Of a stretch of 64,000 bases of DNA, positions 33,056 to 41,465 are shown piece by piece. Source of the DNA: Stackebrandtia albiflava (GTDB taxonomy: Bacteria > Actinomycetota > Actinomycetes > Mycobacteriales > Micromonosporaceae); the NCBI RefSeq assembly GCF_007994225.1, contig NZ_VLLL01000005.1, positions 1,597,142 through 1,661,141 of the forward strand, written 5' to 3'. The notes beneath the pieces are model-generated. The model made no database searches, had not been told where the DNA came from, and saw only the letters and a list, made by a program, of their open reading frames with translations. How positions within the stretch are numbered: the first letter of the stretch is position 1; each line of letters opens with the position of its first letter. Made by a program: the position numbers and the translations under genes.

Positions 33056-34255
33056 TCAGTCGTCGAAGGACCATTCGCGCGGCCGGTCGATCCAGCCGGC
33101 CGCCAGGACCAGACCACTGTCGCGGTGCACCGCCAGGTACCCGAAGGGGCGCCCGAACGACACGGTGACCTCACGGCGGGTGCCCCGTGGCAGCAGCGCG
33201 CCGGCCGCCACCGCGCCCATCGCCGTGACGGCGGCCGCCTCGAAGCCCGCGGCGCTGAACCGGGCGACACCGTTCTGGCGTGCCTGTTCCAGCCGGCACG
33301 GCCGGTCGGCCAACCCGGTGAGTGCGAAGTGGTCCGGGCGAAGCAGTTCGGTCAGGCCGAACAGGCCGGCTTCCTCGGTCAGGTCGTGGTCGGCGGACAC
33401 GTCGAAGGCGACGGTGACGATCGACAGACGCGGAGCCGGATCCGGCTCGGGGTCGGGGACCGTCCGGACGTCGACGCCGGGCGCGTCGGCGCCCTCTGCG
33501 AGATCCTCCCCGGTGACCGGTGGCGCGTCGGCGAGCGAGTCCACCGCCGATGCGAGGACGTCGCCGGGCGGGCGGTCCCGTGGTCCGATGGCCAGGACGA
33601 CGTCCAGGTCCTCGACGGTGGGCACCCGCAGTGTGGACAGTCGGCCGGGCCACACGCGCAGTGCCGACAGGTCGGTGGATACGGCGGTGAGTCCGTGGCA
33701 GTCGAGGTCGCGCCACGGGCCCGAGGGGAACCGCCAGGGTGAGTCCGCGAACGGTTCGCGCCACCGGCCGCGCAGGCTCACCGCGGTGGCCAGTATCAGA
33801 TCCAGCGGCCGTGACGTGTCCACCGGCATCCGGGGGATCATGCCGTCGGTCTGGGTGGCGGCCCAGGCGTCGACGGTCGCCCCGTCGGTGGCGGGGTCGC
33901 CGCTGAGCCGGCCCACCAGGCCCGCCGGAAGCGTGGCGAGCCAGTCGGAGTCCAGTGCCAGGTCGGGACTCGCCCACAGGCCGAGCGCGGCCCTCGCACC
34001 GTCCATCGTGGCGAGCCGGTCGAACAGCGAGCCCACGGCGGCGGCCGCGTCGGCGGGCGGGACCCCGGTGGCGCTTCGGAGTTCGGCCGCGGCGGTCTCG
34101 TCCGACGCGGTGCTCAGTGCCGCCAGCAACGGCCACACACCGGCCGCCGACAGCATCGCCGGAGGCGAGGCCGGGTCGCGCCGCAGCCATTCGCGGGTCA
34201 GTGCGTTGATCCCCGAGGTGACGTGTGCTTCCGGTGTGGTGTGCTCCGGTGTCAT
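33056..34255 (-). CDS. Serpin family protein
   Basis: 400-aa protein with the serpin fold signature. Visible are TREWLRRDPASPPAMLSAAGVWPLLAALS at the N-terminus (helix B region), the hinge-like segment ARFSAAGFEAAAVTAMG (about 335-351) and the C-terminal VSFGRPFGYLAVHRDSGLVL typical of serpin strand s5B. The reactive loop (about 345-360, GAVAAGALLPRG) is Ala-rich and lacks the usual E-E-G-T hinge, so inhibitory activity is uncertain. No signal peptide is evident, suggesting a cytoplasmic protein. ATG 34255 chosen at the start of homology. Confidence 0.85.
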   Translation of the reverse strand: MTPEHTTPEAHVTSGINALTREWLRRDPASPPAMLSAAGVWPLLAALSTASDETAAAELRSATGVPPADAAAAVGSLFDRLATMDGARAALGLWASPDLALDSDWLATLPAGLVGRLSGDPATDGATVDAWAATQTDGMIPRMPVDTSRPLDLILATAVSLRGRWREPFADSPWRFPSGPWRDLDCHGLTAVSTDLSALRVWPGRLSTLRVPTVEDLDVVLAIGPRDRPPGDVLASAVDSLADAPPVTGEDLAEGADAPGVDVRTVPDPEPDPAPRLSIVTVAFDVSADHDLTEEAGLFGLTELLRPDHFALTGLADRPCRLEQARQNGVARFSAAGFEAAAVTAMGAVAAGALLPRGTRREVTVSFGRPFGYLAVHRDSGLVLAAGWIDRPREWSFDD

Positions 34256-34331
34256 TCGCCGACTATACGGCCGGCGGGGCCGGCGTGGCCGTCGAATCCA
34301 TCCAGGGATCGGCAAACCCCTATTCGTATAC

Positions 34332-34343
34332 ATCGGCGCCGAT
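34332..34343. promoter_or_regulatory. Palindromic site upstream of the PadR gene
   Basis: ATCGGCGCCGAT is a perfect 12-bp palindrome flanked by GTATAC on the left and ATAC on the right, 49 bp before the PadR ATG. The flanking TATA-like steps match the AT-rich outer arms of PadR operators. Candidate autoregulatory site. Confidence 0.5.
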
Positions 34344-34391
34344 ATACCGGGTTTCCGCACCAATGACACAGGTCTGGGCCATAATGGCCGC

Positions 34392-34922
34392 ATGTTGAAG
34401 CTCGCGATCCTCGGATTCCTCCGCGACCATCCGCTGCACGGCTACGACCTGAAGACCCGGATCGCCGCCCTCACCGGCCATGTCAAGCCGATCGCGGACG
34501 GGACACTGTATCCGGCGATCAAGCGCCTCGAGACCGCGGGACTGCTCACCAGACGCTCCGCACCGGGGAAGATCGCCGCCCCGCGACACATGCTGGAACT
34601 CACCCAGGACGGCATCGACTACCTGCGGAAGCTGTTGCGAGAACCCGACGAACTGTCCATCACCGACGAGAACCGCTGGTTCACGCTCCTGGCGTTCCTG
34701 CGGCACCTGGAGAACCCCCGCGAACAGGCGATCGTGCTGCGCCGCCGCCTCGCCTTCCTGTCCGATCCGGTGAGCTACTTCTACGACGCCCAGGGCCGCC
34801 CGATGGCCGCCGACGAGTTCGACGACCCGTTCCGGCAGGGACTGCTCACCATCAGCCAGGCCGCCAACCGCGCCGAGTTCCGCTGGCTGCACACCACGAT
34901 CGGCGAACTGGAGCGACACTGA
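34392..34922 (+). CDS. PadR family transcriptional regulator
   Basis: 176-aa PadR-type wHTH: MLKLAILGFLRDHPLHGYDL (helix 1-2), DGTLYPAIKRLETAGLL (recognition helix, about 37-53), then a PadR C-terminal helical domain (about 90-175) for dimerisation. PadR proteins repress detoxification or efflux genes and release on ligand binding. It is divergent from the serpin gene. No target gene adjoins on the same strand; the peptidase-like gene 48 nt downstream may be cotranscribed. Confidence 0.94.
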   Translation: MLKLAILGFLRDHPLHGYDLKTRIAALTGHVKPIADGTLYPAIKRLETAGLLTRRSAPGKIAAPRHMLELTQDGIDYLRKLLREPDELSITDENRWFTLLAFLRHLENPREQAIVLRRRLAFLSDPVSYFYDAQGRPMAADEFDDPFRQGLLTISQAANRAEFRWLHTTIGELERH

Positions 34923-34970
34923 CCCGGTACCGGTGCCGTCCTCGCACCCGGCCTGGCAGACTGTGGGGCC

Positions 34971-36146
34971 GTGACCGACGCATCCGCCGAACTCGCCCGC
35001 TACACAAGTAGGAAGGGCCGCCGCCTCGCCGAGGACCTGATCCGCGACGGCGGCCTCGCCGACGTGGTCGCCTCGTTCAGCGCCGCGCTCGGAGAGATCC
35101 GCAAACGCCCCGAGGCCGCCGTCGTCGTCGACGGCTTCGGCAGGATCCTGTGGCAGCACGCGGTCGGCTTCACCGCCGGCGAGGGCCGGGGACGGGAACT
35201 GCCCGGCGACGACGACCGTCCGCTGTACTGGGCGCGGTTGGCCATGCTGTGGGAACTGCACGAGTGGCGGCCCCGCTTCCGGCGCGACGACGCCGAGAGC
35301 GCCGCACTGGCGCGCCGCCTGGAGTGGGCGTCCCGGGGAATCACCTCGACCACGTTCGGCGCCGACGACGAGGACGTCGTCAAGGTCCTGGTCAGCGGCT
35401 TCGACCCGTTCCGGCTCACCCACGATCCGGCCGCCTCCAACCCGTCGGGGGCGGTGGCACTGCGCCTGCACGGCCGGACCGTCCGGCACGCCGGCCGGGA
35501 CGTCCGGTTCGCCACGGTCGTACTCCCGGTGCGCTACGCGGACTTCGACGGCGGCGTCGTCGAGAAGGTGTTCGGTCCACACCTTCGCCCCGGTCCACAC
35601 CTGGTGGACCTGGCGGCGACCGTCAGCCAGGGCAGGCCCGGACGGTTCGACCTGGAACTGTTCAACGGCAGGCGTCGCCACAGTGGTACCACAAGGGACA
35701 ACTCCGGGGTGGTCGGGGGAGCCGACGCGACCGCACCGGTCGCACCGGATTCTATGCCGCCCGGCCCGGAGTTCACGGCCTCCACGTTGCCCGTCGACGC
35801 GATGGCCGAGGCGGAGACCGGTGGTTTCCCGGTGCACCGCAACGCGACCGTCTGCCAACTGTCCGAGGACGGTCGACCGGTCGAACGGCCCGGAGGACCG
35901 GAGGGGGACGGGCTCTCGGTCTCCGGCGGAGGCGGCGGGTTCCTGTCGAACGAGGTCGCGTACCGGGTGACACGGCTACGTGACGAACTGGGCGCGGCGG
36001 TGCCGTGCGGACACGTCCACACCCCGAGCCTGGCGGGGACCGGCGACGACACCCCGCGCCTGCGCACCGAGATCGTCACTCAGACGACGGCCCTGCTCCT
36101 GGCGGCGGTCGCCGCCTCACCAGCCGGCGACCCGGTCACCCTTTAA
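34971..36146 (+). CDS. Pyroglutamyl-peptidase-like protein, catalytic Cys replaced by Ser
   Basis: 391-aa protein. The N-terminal 130 residues are helical and of no known family. Residues about 138-385 resemble peptidase family C15: VLVSGFDPFRLTHDPAASNPSG, LPVRYADFDGG, LELFNGRRR...TRDNSG. In C15 the triad is Glu-Cys-His. Here Glu229 and His350 (CGHVHTPS) are kept, but the Cys position reads GGFLSNEVAYR (Ser326). A large insert (about 250-315) follows the DNSG block. Possibly inactive, or a Ser variant. GTG start; the 3' end overlaps the Lrp gene. Confidence 0.85.
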   Translation: MTDASAELARYTSRKGRRLAEDLIRDGGLADVVASFSAALGEIRKRPEAAVVVDGFGRILWQHAVGFTAGEGRGRELPGDDDRPLYWARLAMLWELHEWRPRFRRDDAESAALARRLEWASRGITSTTFGADDEDVVKVLVSGFDPFRLTHDPAASNPSGAVALRLHGRTVRHAGRDVRFATVVLPVRYADFDGGVVEKVFGPHLRPGPHLVDLAATVSQGRPGRFDLELFNGRRRHSGTTRDNSGVVGGADATAPVAPDSMPPGPEFTASTLPVDAMAEAETGGFPVHRNATVCQLSEDGRPVERPGGPEGDGLSVSGGGGGFLSNEVAYRVTRLRDELGAAVPCGHVHTPSLAGTGDDTPRLRTEIVTQTTALLLAAVAASPAGDPVTL

Positions 36147-36581
36147 AGTCGGGGGCCGTCCCTCGTAGGGCGTCGAGAGCACGATGGTCGTCCGGTGCGC
36201 GACGCCGGCGCGGGAACGGATGCGGGCCAACAGGTCCTCCAACGCGGCGGGACCGGACACCCGAACCTTCAGCAGGTAGTAGTCCTCACCGGCGACCGAG
36301 TGGCAGGACTCGATCTCGGGTAGGGACGCCAGGCGTTCCGGCGCGTCGTCGGGCGCGGCGGGGTCTATCGGCCGGATCGCGATGAAGGCCGTCAGTGACA
36401 GTCCCAGCGCCTCATAGTCGATCTTGGCCGTGTAGCCGGTGATGACGCCGCGCTCCTCCAGGCGCTTGACGCGCTGGTGCACGGCCGAGGTGGACAGGCC
36501 CACCTGGGCGGCCAGGTCGGTGAACGATATCCGGCCGTCGGCGGTCAGTGCCGCCACGATCGCGAGGTCGAGGTCCTCCAC
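36117..36581 (-). CDS. Lrp/AsnC family transcriptional regulator
   Basis: 154-aa regulator. N-terminal HTH (about 1-48: VAALTADGRISFTDLAAQVG, STSAVHQRVKRLEERGVI) and a C-terminal RAM/ligand domain (about 55-140: TAFIAIRP, SCHSVAGEDYYLLKVRV). Two GTG codons adjoin. TAGATT lies 5 nt before GTG 36581, indicating a leaderless or near-leaderless start, so the longer frame start at 36644 is rejected. The C-terminus overlaps the convergent peptidase-like gene by 30 nt. Regulon unknown, probably amino-acid-responsive. Confidence 0.92.
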   Translation of the reverse strand: MEDLDLAIVAALTADGRISFTDLAAQVGLSTSAVHQRVKRLEERGVITGYTAKIDYEALGLSLTAFIAIRPIDPAAPDDAPERLASLPEIESCHSVAGEDYYLLKVRVSGPAALEDLLARIRSRAGVAHRTTIVLSTPYEGRPPTLKGDRVAGW

Positions 36582-36621
36582 ACCACTGAATCTACCGGGT
36601 GGGAAGCCCGGCCGGGTCCGC

Positions 36622-36657
36622 CGTCCCGGCGGCCGGTACGCCACGGCCGCCGGGACG
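36622..36657 (-). terminator. Hairpin terminator behind the chitinase gene
   Basis: A perfect 14-bp stem (36622-36635 with 36644-36657) and 8-nt loop follows the minus-strand chitinase stop at 36663 and separates it from the Lrp gene. Confidence 0.78.
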
Positions 36658-36662
36658 TGCGG

Positions 36663-38000
36663 TCAGCCGGCCGCCTGCACCGCGGCGATGGTGCCGACGA
36701 GGTCGTTGTCGCGGTCTCCGAGCAACTGCCACATCATCATCCCGCCCAAACCGTTGTCGAGGGCGTACCGCGTCTTCTCGGCGATCGTCTGCGGAGTGTC
36801 GTACGACCACCAGTCGTCGCCGTCGTACTTGTACGCCGCGACCGCCTGGAAGTCGATGTACACGGCGCCCGGGGCGTCCCGGATCGCGTCGTACAGTTCG
36901 GCGTGCCCGTCGGAGCCGGCGGCGGGACCGGTCCCGACCTGGTAGAGCCCGAGGTTCGCGCCGGGCACACCGGTCCAGCCCTCGGCGTAGGCGGGCACGC
37001 CGAGCACGATCTTCTCGGCGGGCGCGCCGTGGGCGAGCAGGTACGTCACGGCCGTCGCGGCACTGGAACGCCAGTCGGGGTGCGCCGGATCGTCGGCGGG
37101 GCTGAACAGCTGGGCCTGGTGGTTGGTCTGGTAGTTGCCCGGTCCCCAGGCGGCGTGCAGCCCGTATCCCTGGACGGTGGCGAAGTCCACGGCGGCGAAT
37201 ATCTCCGCCACGTCGTAGTCCACACCGGTGGCGGGCAGGTCCACGAAACCCGGGAAGGTCGTGTTGAGACTGAAGTGCCGTCCCACCTCCGCCCCGTACG
37301 CGTCCAATGCTGCCCGGAACTCGGTGTGGAGCGCGGCGTAGTCGTCGCGGTTGTCGGGAGTGGACCACTCCCAGTCGATGTCGATGCCGTCGAACACGCC
37401 GTAGGCCGCACCGGGACCGCCCCTCGTGTGACCGAGGTTGTCGCCACGCAACGGCAGGTCGCCTCGGAGGAAGGTGTCGACGCAGTCCTCGATGAACCGG
37501 GCGCGCAGCGCCGGGTCGGCGGCGATCGCGGTGAACCGGGCGCCGGCGCCCTCACCGCCGACGCCGCCACCGCCGCCCAGCGAGATGGTGACCTTCAGGT
37601 CGGGATGCAACTCCTTCAGTTTGGCGAGCTGGTGGAACTGGCCGGCGAGCCGGTCGCCCGGTTGGTCGGCCACCCCGTCCACCGAGTGCTCGGCGGGCAC
37701 GACGAAGTTGTAGTCACCCCAGTCGGCGGTTCCGCACAGTTCACCGTTCTCGGCCGGGTCCTGATTGTCGAGTTCCACTTCGGCGAAGGCGTACGCGAGG
37801 TGCGTCAGGTCGGCCGCGGCACCCGACTCGTGCACCTCCTTCAGGTAGAAGTCGTCGGCGTTTCCGACCACGTTGGACCGCGAGTAGTAGGCGAGGTTGA
37901 TCGGTTCGGTGGCCGCTTCGGCGTTGGCGGTGGTCACCGCGAGGCCGGAGGCCGCGGTGGCGATCACCGCCGCGACGGCCAACGGGATCCTGGAACGCAT
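36663..38000 (-). CDS. Secreted GH18 chitinase
   Basis: 445-aa secreted glycoside hydrolase. Signal peptide (1-30, AAVIATAASGLAVTTANAEA), then a GH18 barrel with KVTISLGGGGG (beta3) and the catalytic DXXDXDXE motif DGIDIDWE (Glu211 is the acid). YKYDGDDWWSYDTPQTIAEK and GGMMMWQL are late barrel motifs. No separate binding module is present. Hydrolyses beta-1,4-linked GlcNAc polymers outside the cell. GGGAGAG selects ATG 38000. An inverted repeat lies at 38018-38048. Works with the LPMO at 29432. Confidence 0.95.
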   Translation of the reverse strand: MRSRIPLAVAAVIATAASGLAVTTANAEAATEPINLAYYSRSNVVGNADDFYLKEVHESGAAADLTHLAYAFAEVELDNQDPAENGELCGTADWGDYNFVVPAEHSVDGVADQPGDRLAGQFHQLAKLKELHPDLKVTISLGGGGGVGGEGAGARFTAIAADPALRARFIEDCVDTFLRGDLPLRGDNLGHTRGGPGAAYGVFDGIDIDWEWSTPDNRDDYAALHTEFRAALDAYGAEVGRHFSLNTTFPGFVDLPATGVDYDVAEIFAAVDFATVQGYGLHAAWGPGNYQTNHQAQLFSPADDPAHPDWRSSAATAVTYLLAHGAPAEKIVLGVPAYAEGWTGVPGANLGLYQVGTGPAAGSDGHAELYDAIRDAPGAVYIDFQAVAAYKYDGDDWWSYDTPQTIAEKTRYALDNGLGGMMMWQLLGDRDNDLVGTIAAVQAAG

Positions 38001-38017
38001 CGGGTCTCTCCCTCGAC

Positions 38018-38048
38018 GACATGAGATTCGCATTTGCAACATCATGTC
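38018..38048. promoter_or_regulatory. Inverted repeat upstream of the chitinase gene
   Basis: GACATGA (38018-38024) and TCATGTC (38042-38048) form a dyad whose centre coincides with GCATTTGC (38030-38037). It lies 18-48 bp before the chitinase ATG, a repressor-like position. It does not resemble the DasR consensus. Confidence 0.4.
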
Positions 38049-38126
38049 CGCAGGAAGGCCCCGACGCAACGCGGCACCGTTGGCGCGTTTGGCCACATTG
38101 AGCACGTGAACTGCCGAGACGACGAA

Positions 38127-38159
38127 AACGACCGAAGGGGCGAAGCCCCTTCGGTCGTT
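38127..38159 (-). terminator. Strong intrinsic terminator of the M24-ACAD operon
   Basis: A perfect 15-bp stem (38127-38141 with 38145-38159) and 3-nt loop lies 32 nt beyond the acyl-CoA dehydrogenase stop. On the minus strand it is followed by TTTTC, so it should terminate before the chitinase promoter. Confidence 0.88.
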
Positions 38160-38190
38160 CGGGTGTTTTGCTAACGCACAGGGAGGTGGG

Positions 38191-39339
38191 TCATTCGCCC
38201 TTCGCGAGACGGCGCGCGATCACCAACCGCTGGATCTGGTTGGTGCCCTCGACGATCTGGAGCACCTTCGCCTCCCGGAAGTACCGCTCCACCGGGTAGT
38301 CGCTGACGTAGCCGTAACCGCCCAGCACCTGCACCGCATCGGTGGTCACCCGCATCGCGGTGTCGGTGGCGAACAGCTTCGCCTGCGCCGCCGCCGTGCT
38401 GAACGGACGACCGGCGTCCTTCAGGCGCGCCGCGTACAGCGTCAGCTCGCGGGCCGCAGCGATCGACGTCGCCATGTCGGCCAGGAGGAACCCCAGGCCC
38501 TGGAAGTCGATGATCGGGCGCCCGAACTGTTCCCGCTGCCGGGCGTACTCGACGGCGTGGTCCAGGGCCGCCTGCGCCAGGCCCACCGCGCAGGCGGCGA
38601 TGCCAAGGCGGCCGGCGTCCAAGGCCGCCATGGCGATGCGGAATCCGCCGTCCAACTCCCCCACCAACCGGTCGGCGTCCACCATCACGTCGTCGAACAC
38701 GATCTGCGCGGTGGGCGATGAGTTCAACCCCATCTTGTCCTCCGGGCGCTGCGGCAGCAGGCCGGGTGCGTCACCGGGGACGTGGAGGCAGGAGACGCCG
38801 CCGGCACCGGGGCCGCCGGTCCGGGCGAACAGGGCGTAGAAGTCGGCGACCCCGGCGTGGGTGATGAACGCCTTGGTGCCGTTGACCCGGAACCGGTCGC
38901 CCTCCCGGACGGCGCTGGTCGACAACGACGCCGCGTCGGAGCCGCCCGCCGGCTCGGTCAGGCAGTAGCCGCCCAGCAGGTCCCCGGCGAGCAACTGCGG
39001 CAGGTAGGTGTCGCGTTGCCGGTCGGTGCCGGCGGTCGCGAGCGGGAAACACGCGAGGGTGTGGACGCTGACGGCCTCGGCGACCACGACCCACCGGTAC
39101 GCCAGCTCCTCCAACACCTGCAGGTACACCTCGTACGGCTGGCCGGCGCCGCCGTCGGCCTCGGGGTAGGGCAGCCCCAGCAGTCCGGCCCGGCCGAGGG
39201 TGCGTAGGACCTCGCGGGGGAACTCGCCGCGGGCCTCGAAGTCGGCGACGCGCGGGGCCAGCTCCGCGTCGGCGATCTGGCGGGCCAGGTCTACGACCGC
39301 TTCGGCCTCTTCGGAGGGGAGGATGCGCTGCACTGTCAT
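38191..39339 (-). CDS. Acyl-CoA dehydrogenase
   Basis: 382-aa flavoenzyme that makes the alpha-beta double bond in acyl-CoA with FAD. YCLTEPAGGSDAAS and KAFITHAG (FAD-binding signature), then RQREQFGRPIIDFQG, QVLGGYGYVSDYPVERYFREAKVLQIVEGTNQIQ (shown here in short: VLGGYGYV, IVEGTNQIQ) with the catalytic Glu in EGT. Start ATG 39339 rather than the longer frame. It follows the M24 peptidase gene by 11 nt, one operon. Chain length preference cannot be judged. Confidence 0.95.
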   Translation of the reverse strand: MTVQRILPSEEAEAVVDLARQIADAELAPRVADFEARGEFPREVLRTLGRAGLLGLPYPEADGGAGQPYEVYLQVLEELAYRWVVVAEAVSVHTLACFPLATAGTDRQRDTYLPQLLAGDLLGGYCLTEPAGGSDAASLSTSAVREGDRFRVNGTKAFITHAGVADFYALFARTGGPGAGGVSCLHVPGDAPGLLPQRPEDKMGLNSSPTAQIVFDDVMVDADRLVGELDGGFRIAMAALDAGRLGIAACAVGLAQAALDHAVEYARQREQFGRPIIDFQGLGFLLADMATSIAAARELTLYAARLKDAGRPFSTAAAQAKLFATDTAMRVTTDAVQVLGGYGYVSDYPVERYFREAKVLQIVEGTNQIQRLVIARRLAKGE

Positions 39340-39350
39340 GAAGTGATGCC

Positions 39351-40463
39351 TCACAGGATGACGAGATCGGTGGACAGGGTGTTGAGTCGCCGGACGCCGG
39401 TCTCGGTGCACACGACGATGTCCTCGATGCGCGCACCGAACCGGCCGGGCACGTAGACGCCGGGTTCGATCGAGAACGTCATTCCGGGGGCGAGAACGGT
39501 GGTGTCGCCGGCGACGATGTAGGGCGGTTCGTGTCCGTCCAGGCCGATGCCGTGGCCGGTGCGGTGGGTGAAGTACTCGCCGTATCCGGCCGTCTCGATG
39601 ACCTCGCGGGTCGCCGCGTCGACGGCCTCGGCGGTCGTTCCGGGCGCCACGGCGGCCACACCGGTCTGCTGGGCGTGCCGCAGGATCCGGTAGAGGGCGG
39701 TGAACTCGGGCTCCGGTTCGCCCACGCTGTAGGTGCGGGTGCAGTCGGAGCCGTAACCGCTGGCGAGGGTCCCGCCGATGTCGACGACGACCGGTTCACC
39801 GGCCTGGACGATCCGGTCGGACACGGCGTGGTGGGGACTCGCGCCGTTGGGGCCGGAGGCGACGATGACGAACGACACCTCGGAGTGTCCGCTCTCGACG
39901 ATCGCCGCGGCGATGTCACGGGCCACCTGCGCCTCGGTACGTCCGGGCCGCAGCCACTCGCCCATCCGCCGGTGAACGCCGTCGATCGCCGCCGCGGCGG
40001 CCGCCAGTTCGGCCACCTCGTCCTCGGACTTCACCATGCGCATCGGCGCCAGGACCGTCTCGGCGAGGGCCATGCGCAGTTCCGGCGCCGCCCCGGTCAG
40101 TCCGTGCCAGTGGGCGGCCCACATGCGTTCCGACACCGCGACGAGTGCGGCGGGCCGGCCCAGCCGCTCCCGCAGCAGCGCGGTGACGGCACCGAACGCG
40201 TCGGCGCCGTCACCGTGGTCGTACAGCGCCACGCCCGCCGAGTCGAGGCCGAGCAGCTCGGCGGCGGGTCGTTCCAGCGTCGGCACGATCAGCACCGGCG
40301 CCCCTTGACGCGGCACCACCAACGCCGTCAGCCGTTCGGAGGGGTGCGCGGCCGACCCGGTGAGGTAGCGCAGTTCGGCGCCCGGCGTGATCACGAGAGC
40401 GTCGATGTCGGTGTGGGACAAGGCGGAGCGGACCGACTCGATGCGCGCGGCTGCGGAGTTCAC
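39351..40463 (-). CDS. M24 family Xaa-Pro aminopeptidase
   Basis: 370-aa creatinase/aminopeptidase-P-like enzyme. N-terminal creatinase domain (about 1-130), C-terminal pita-bread domain (about 145-370). Metal ligands are visible: Asp in VVVDIGGTLASGY, Asp in SDCTRTYSVG, His in THRTGHGIGLDGHEPP, Glu in FSIEPGVYVP and Glu in ARIEDIVV. Removes N-terminal residues before proline using two Mn/Co ions. GTG start. Operon with the acyl-CoA dehydrogenase. Confidence 0.95.
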   Translation of the reverse strand: MNSAAARIESVRSALSHTDIDALVITPGAELRYLTGSAAHPSERLTALVVPRQGAPVLIVPTLERPAAELLGLDSAGVALYDHGDGADAFGAVTALLRERLGRPAALVAVSERMWAAHWHGLTGAAPELRMALAETVLAPMRMVKSEDEVAELAAAAAAIDGVHRRMGEWLRPGRTEAQVARDIAAAIVESGHSEVSFVIVASGPNGASPHHAVSDRIVQAGEPVVVDIGGTLASGYGSDCTRTYSVGEPEPEFTALYRILRHAQQTGVAAVAPGTTAEAVDAATREVIETAGYGEYFTHRTGHGIGLDGHEPPYIVAGDTTVLAPGMTFSIEPGVYVPGRFGARIEDIVVCTETGVRRLNTLSTDLVIL

Positions 40464-40512
40464 GCTCGGAGCTTAACGGTTGTTCAGGTCGGCCGTGTGG
40501 CAGGCTGGCGGA

Positions 40513-41424
40513 ATGCTGATGCTGGTAGACGCCCCCGGCCTGTGGTACCGGTCCTTCTACGGACTCCCCTCCTCGATGCGGGCGCCCGACGGCACCCAGA
40601 TCAACGCGGTGCGCGGGTTCTGCGACGGCCTGGCGACCCTGATCCGCAATCGGCGGCCGGAGCGGCTGGTGTGCGCGGTCGACACCGATTGGCGTCCACC
40701 GTGGCGCGTCGAGCTGGTGCCGTCCTACAAGGCGCACCGCGCCAACCCCGACGGGACCGAGGAGGAACCCGAGGCGCTCGGTCCGCAGATCGAGATCATC
40801 CGGGAACTCCTCAGGTGCATGGGGGTCGCGACCGTCGGCGCGACCGACTTCGAGGCCGACGACGTACTGGCCACCCTCGCGGCGCGCAGCCCCGACCCGG
40901 TGGAGGTCGTCACCGGCGACCGCGACCTGTTCCAGTTGGTGGACGACGGGAAACCCGTCAGGGTCGTCTACATCGGGCGGGGCATCGCCAAGGCCGAGAC
41001 CTTCGACGAGGCCGCGGTGGCCGCGCGTTTCGGCGTCACCCCTGCGCAGTACGCCGACTTCGCGGTCCTGCGCGGCGACCCCTCCGACGGGCTCCCGGGA
41101 GTCAAGGGCATCGGGGACAAGACCGCCGCGCGACTGGTCACCGAGTACGGTGACCTCGCCGGCCTCCAGGCGGCGGCGGCCGACCCCCGCAGCCGCCTCA
41201 CGCCTCGGGTCCGCGGCGCGCTCGACGACGCCGCCGAATACCTGGCGGCGGCACCGCAGGTGGTGAGGACCGTGTCCGACATCCCCCTCGGCGAGGTCGA
41301 CTCCGCGCTACCGGAGGGCCCGGCCGACGCCGACGGACTCACCGAGATCACCGCCCGCTACGGGTTGGCCAACCCGGTCACCCGGCTGGGCCAGACGATC
41401 ACCGAACCGGAGCAGGCGGGCTGA
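40513..41424 (+). CDS. 5'-3' exonuclease (FEN/PolA N-terminal-like)
   Basis: 303-aa nuclease like the N-terminal domain of DNA polymerase I. Acidic metal-binding residues appear in MLVDAPGL, VDTDWRPPWR, DFEADDVLATLA, VVTGDRDLFQLV and GDPSDGLPGVKGIGDKTAARL (helix-hairpin-helix). It removes RNA primers or flaps. Stand-alone actinobacterial homologues are common beside a full polA. ATG 40513 is used; ATG 40519 is possible. Divergent from the M24 peptidase gene. Confidence 0.94.
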   Translation: MLMLVDAPGLWYRSFYGLPSSMRAPDGTQINAVRGFCDGLATLIRNRRPERLVCAVDTDWRPPWRVELVPSYKAHRANPDGTEEEPEALGPQIEIIRELLRCMGVATVGATDFEADDVLATLAARSPDPVEVVTGDRDLFQLVDDGKPVRVVYIGRGIAKAETFDEAAVAARFGVTPAQYADFAVLRGDPSDGLPGVKGIGDKTAARLVTEYGDLAGLQAAAADPRSRLTPRVRGALDDAAEYLAAAPQVVRTVSDIPLGEVDSALPEGPADADGLTEITARYGLANPVTRLGQTITEPEQAG

Positions 41425-41465
41425 CGGGCCGGAGGTGGCCGTCCGCCCATGGGCATCATGGGAAC

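Noticed and set aside
29360-38100. DasR-type site near the chitin genes
   Set aside because: No matching sequence was found upstream of the LPMO or chitinase genes.
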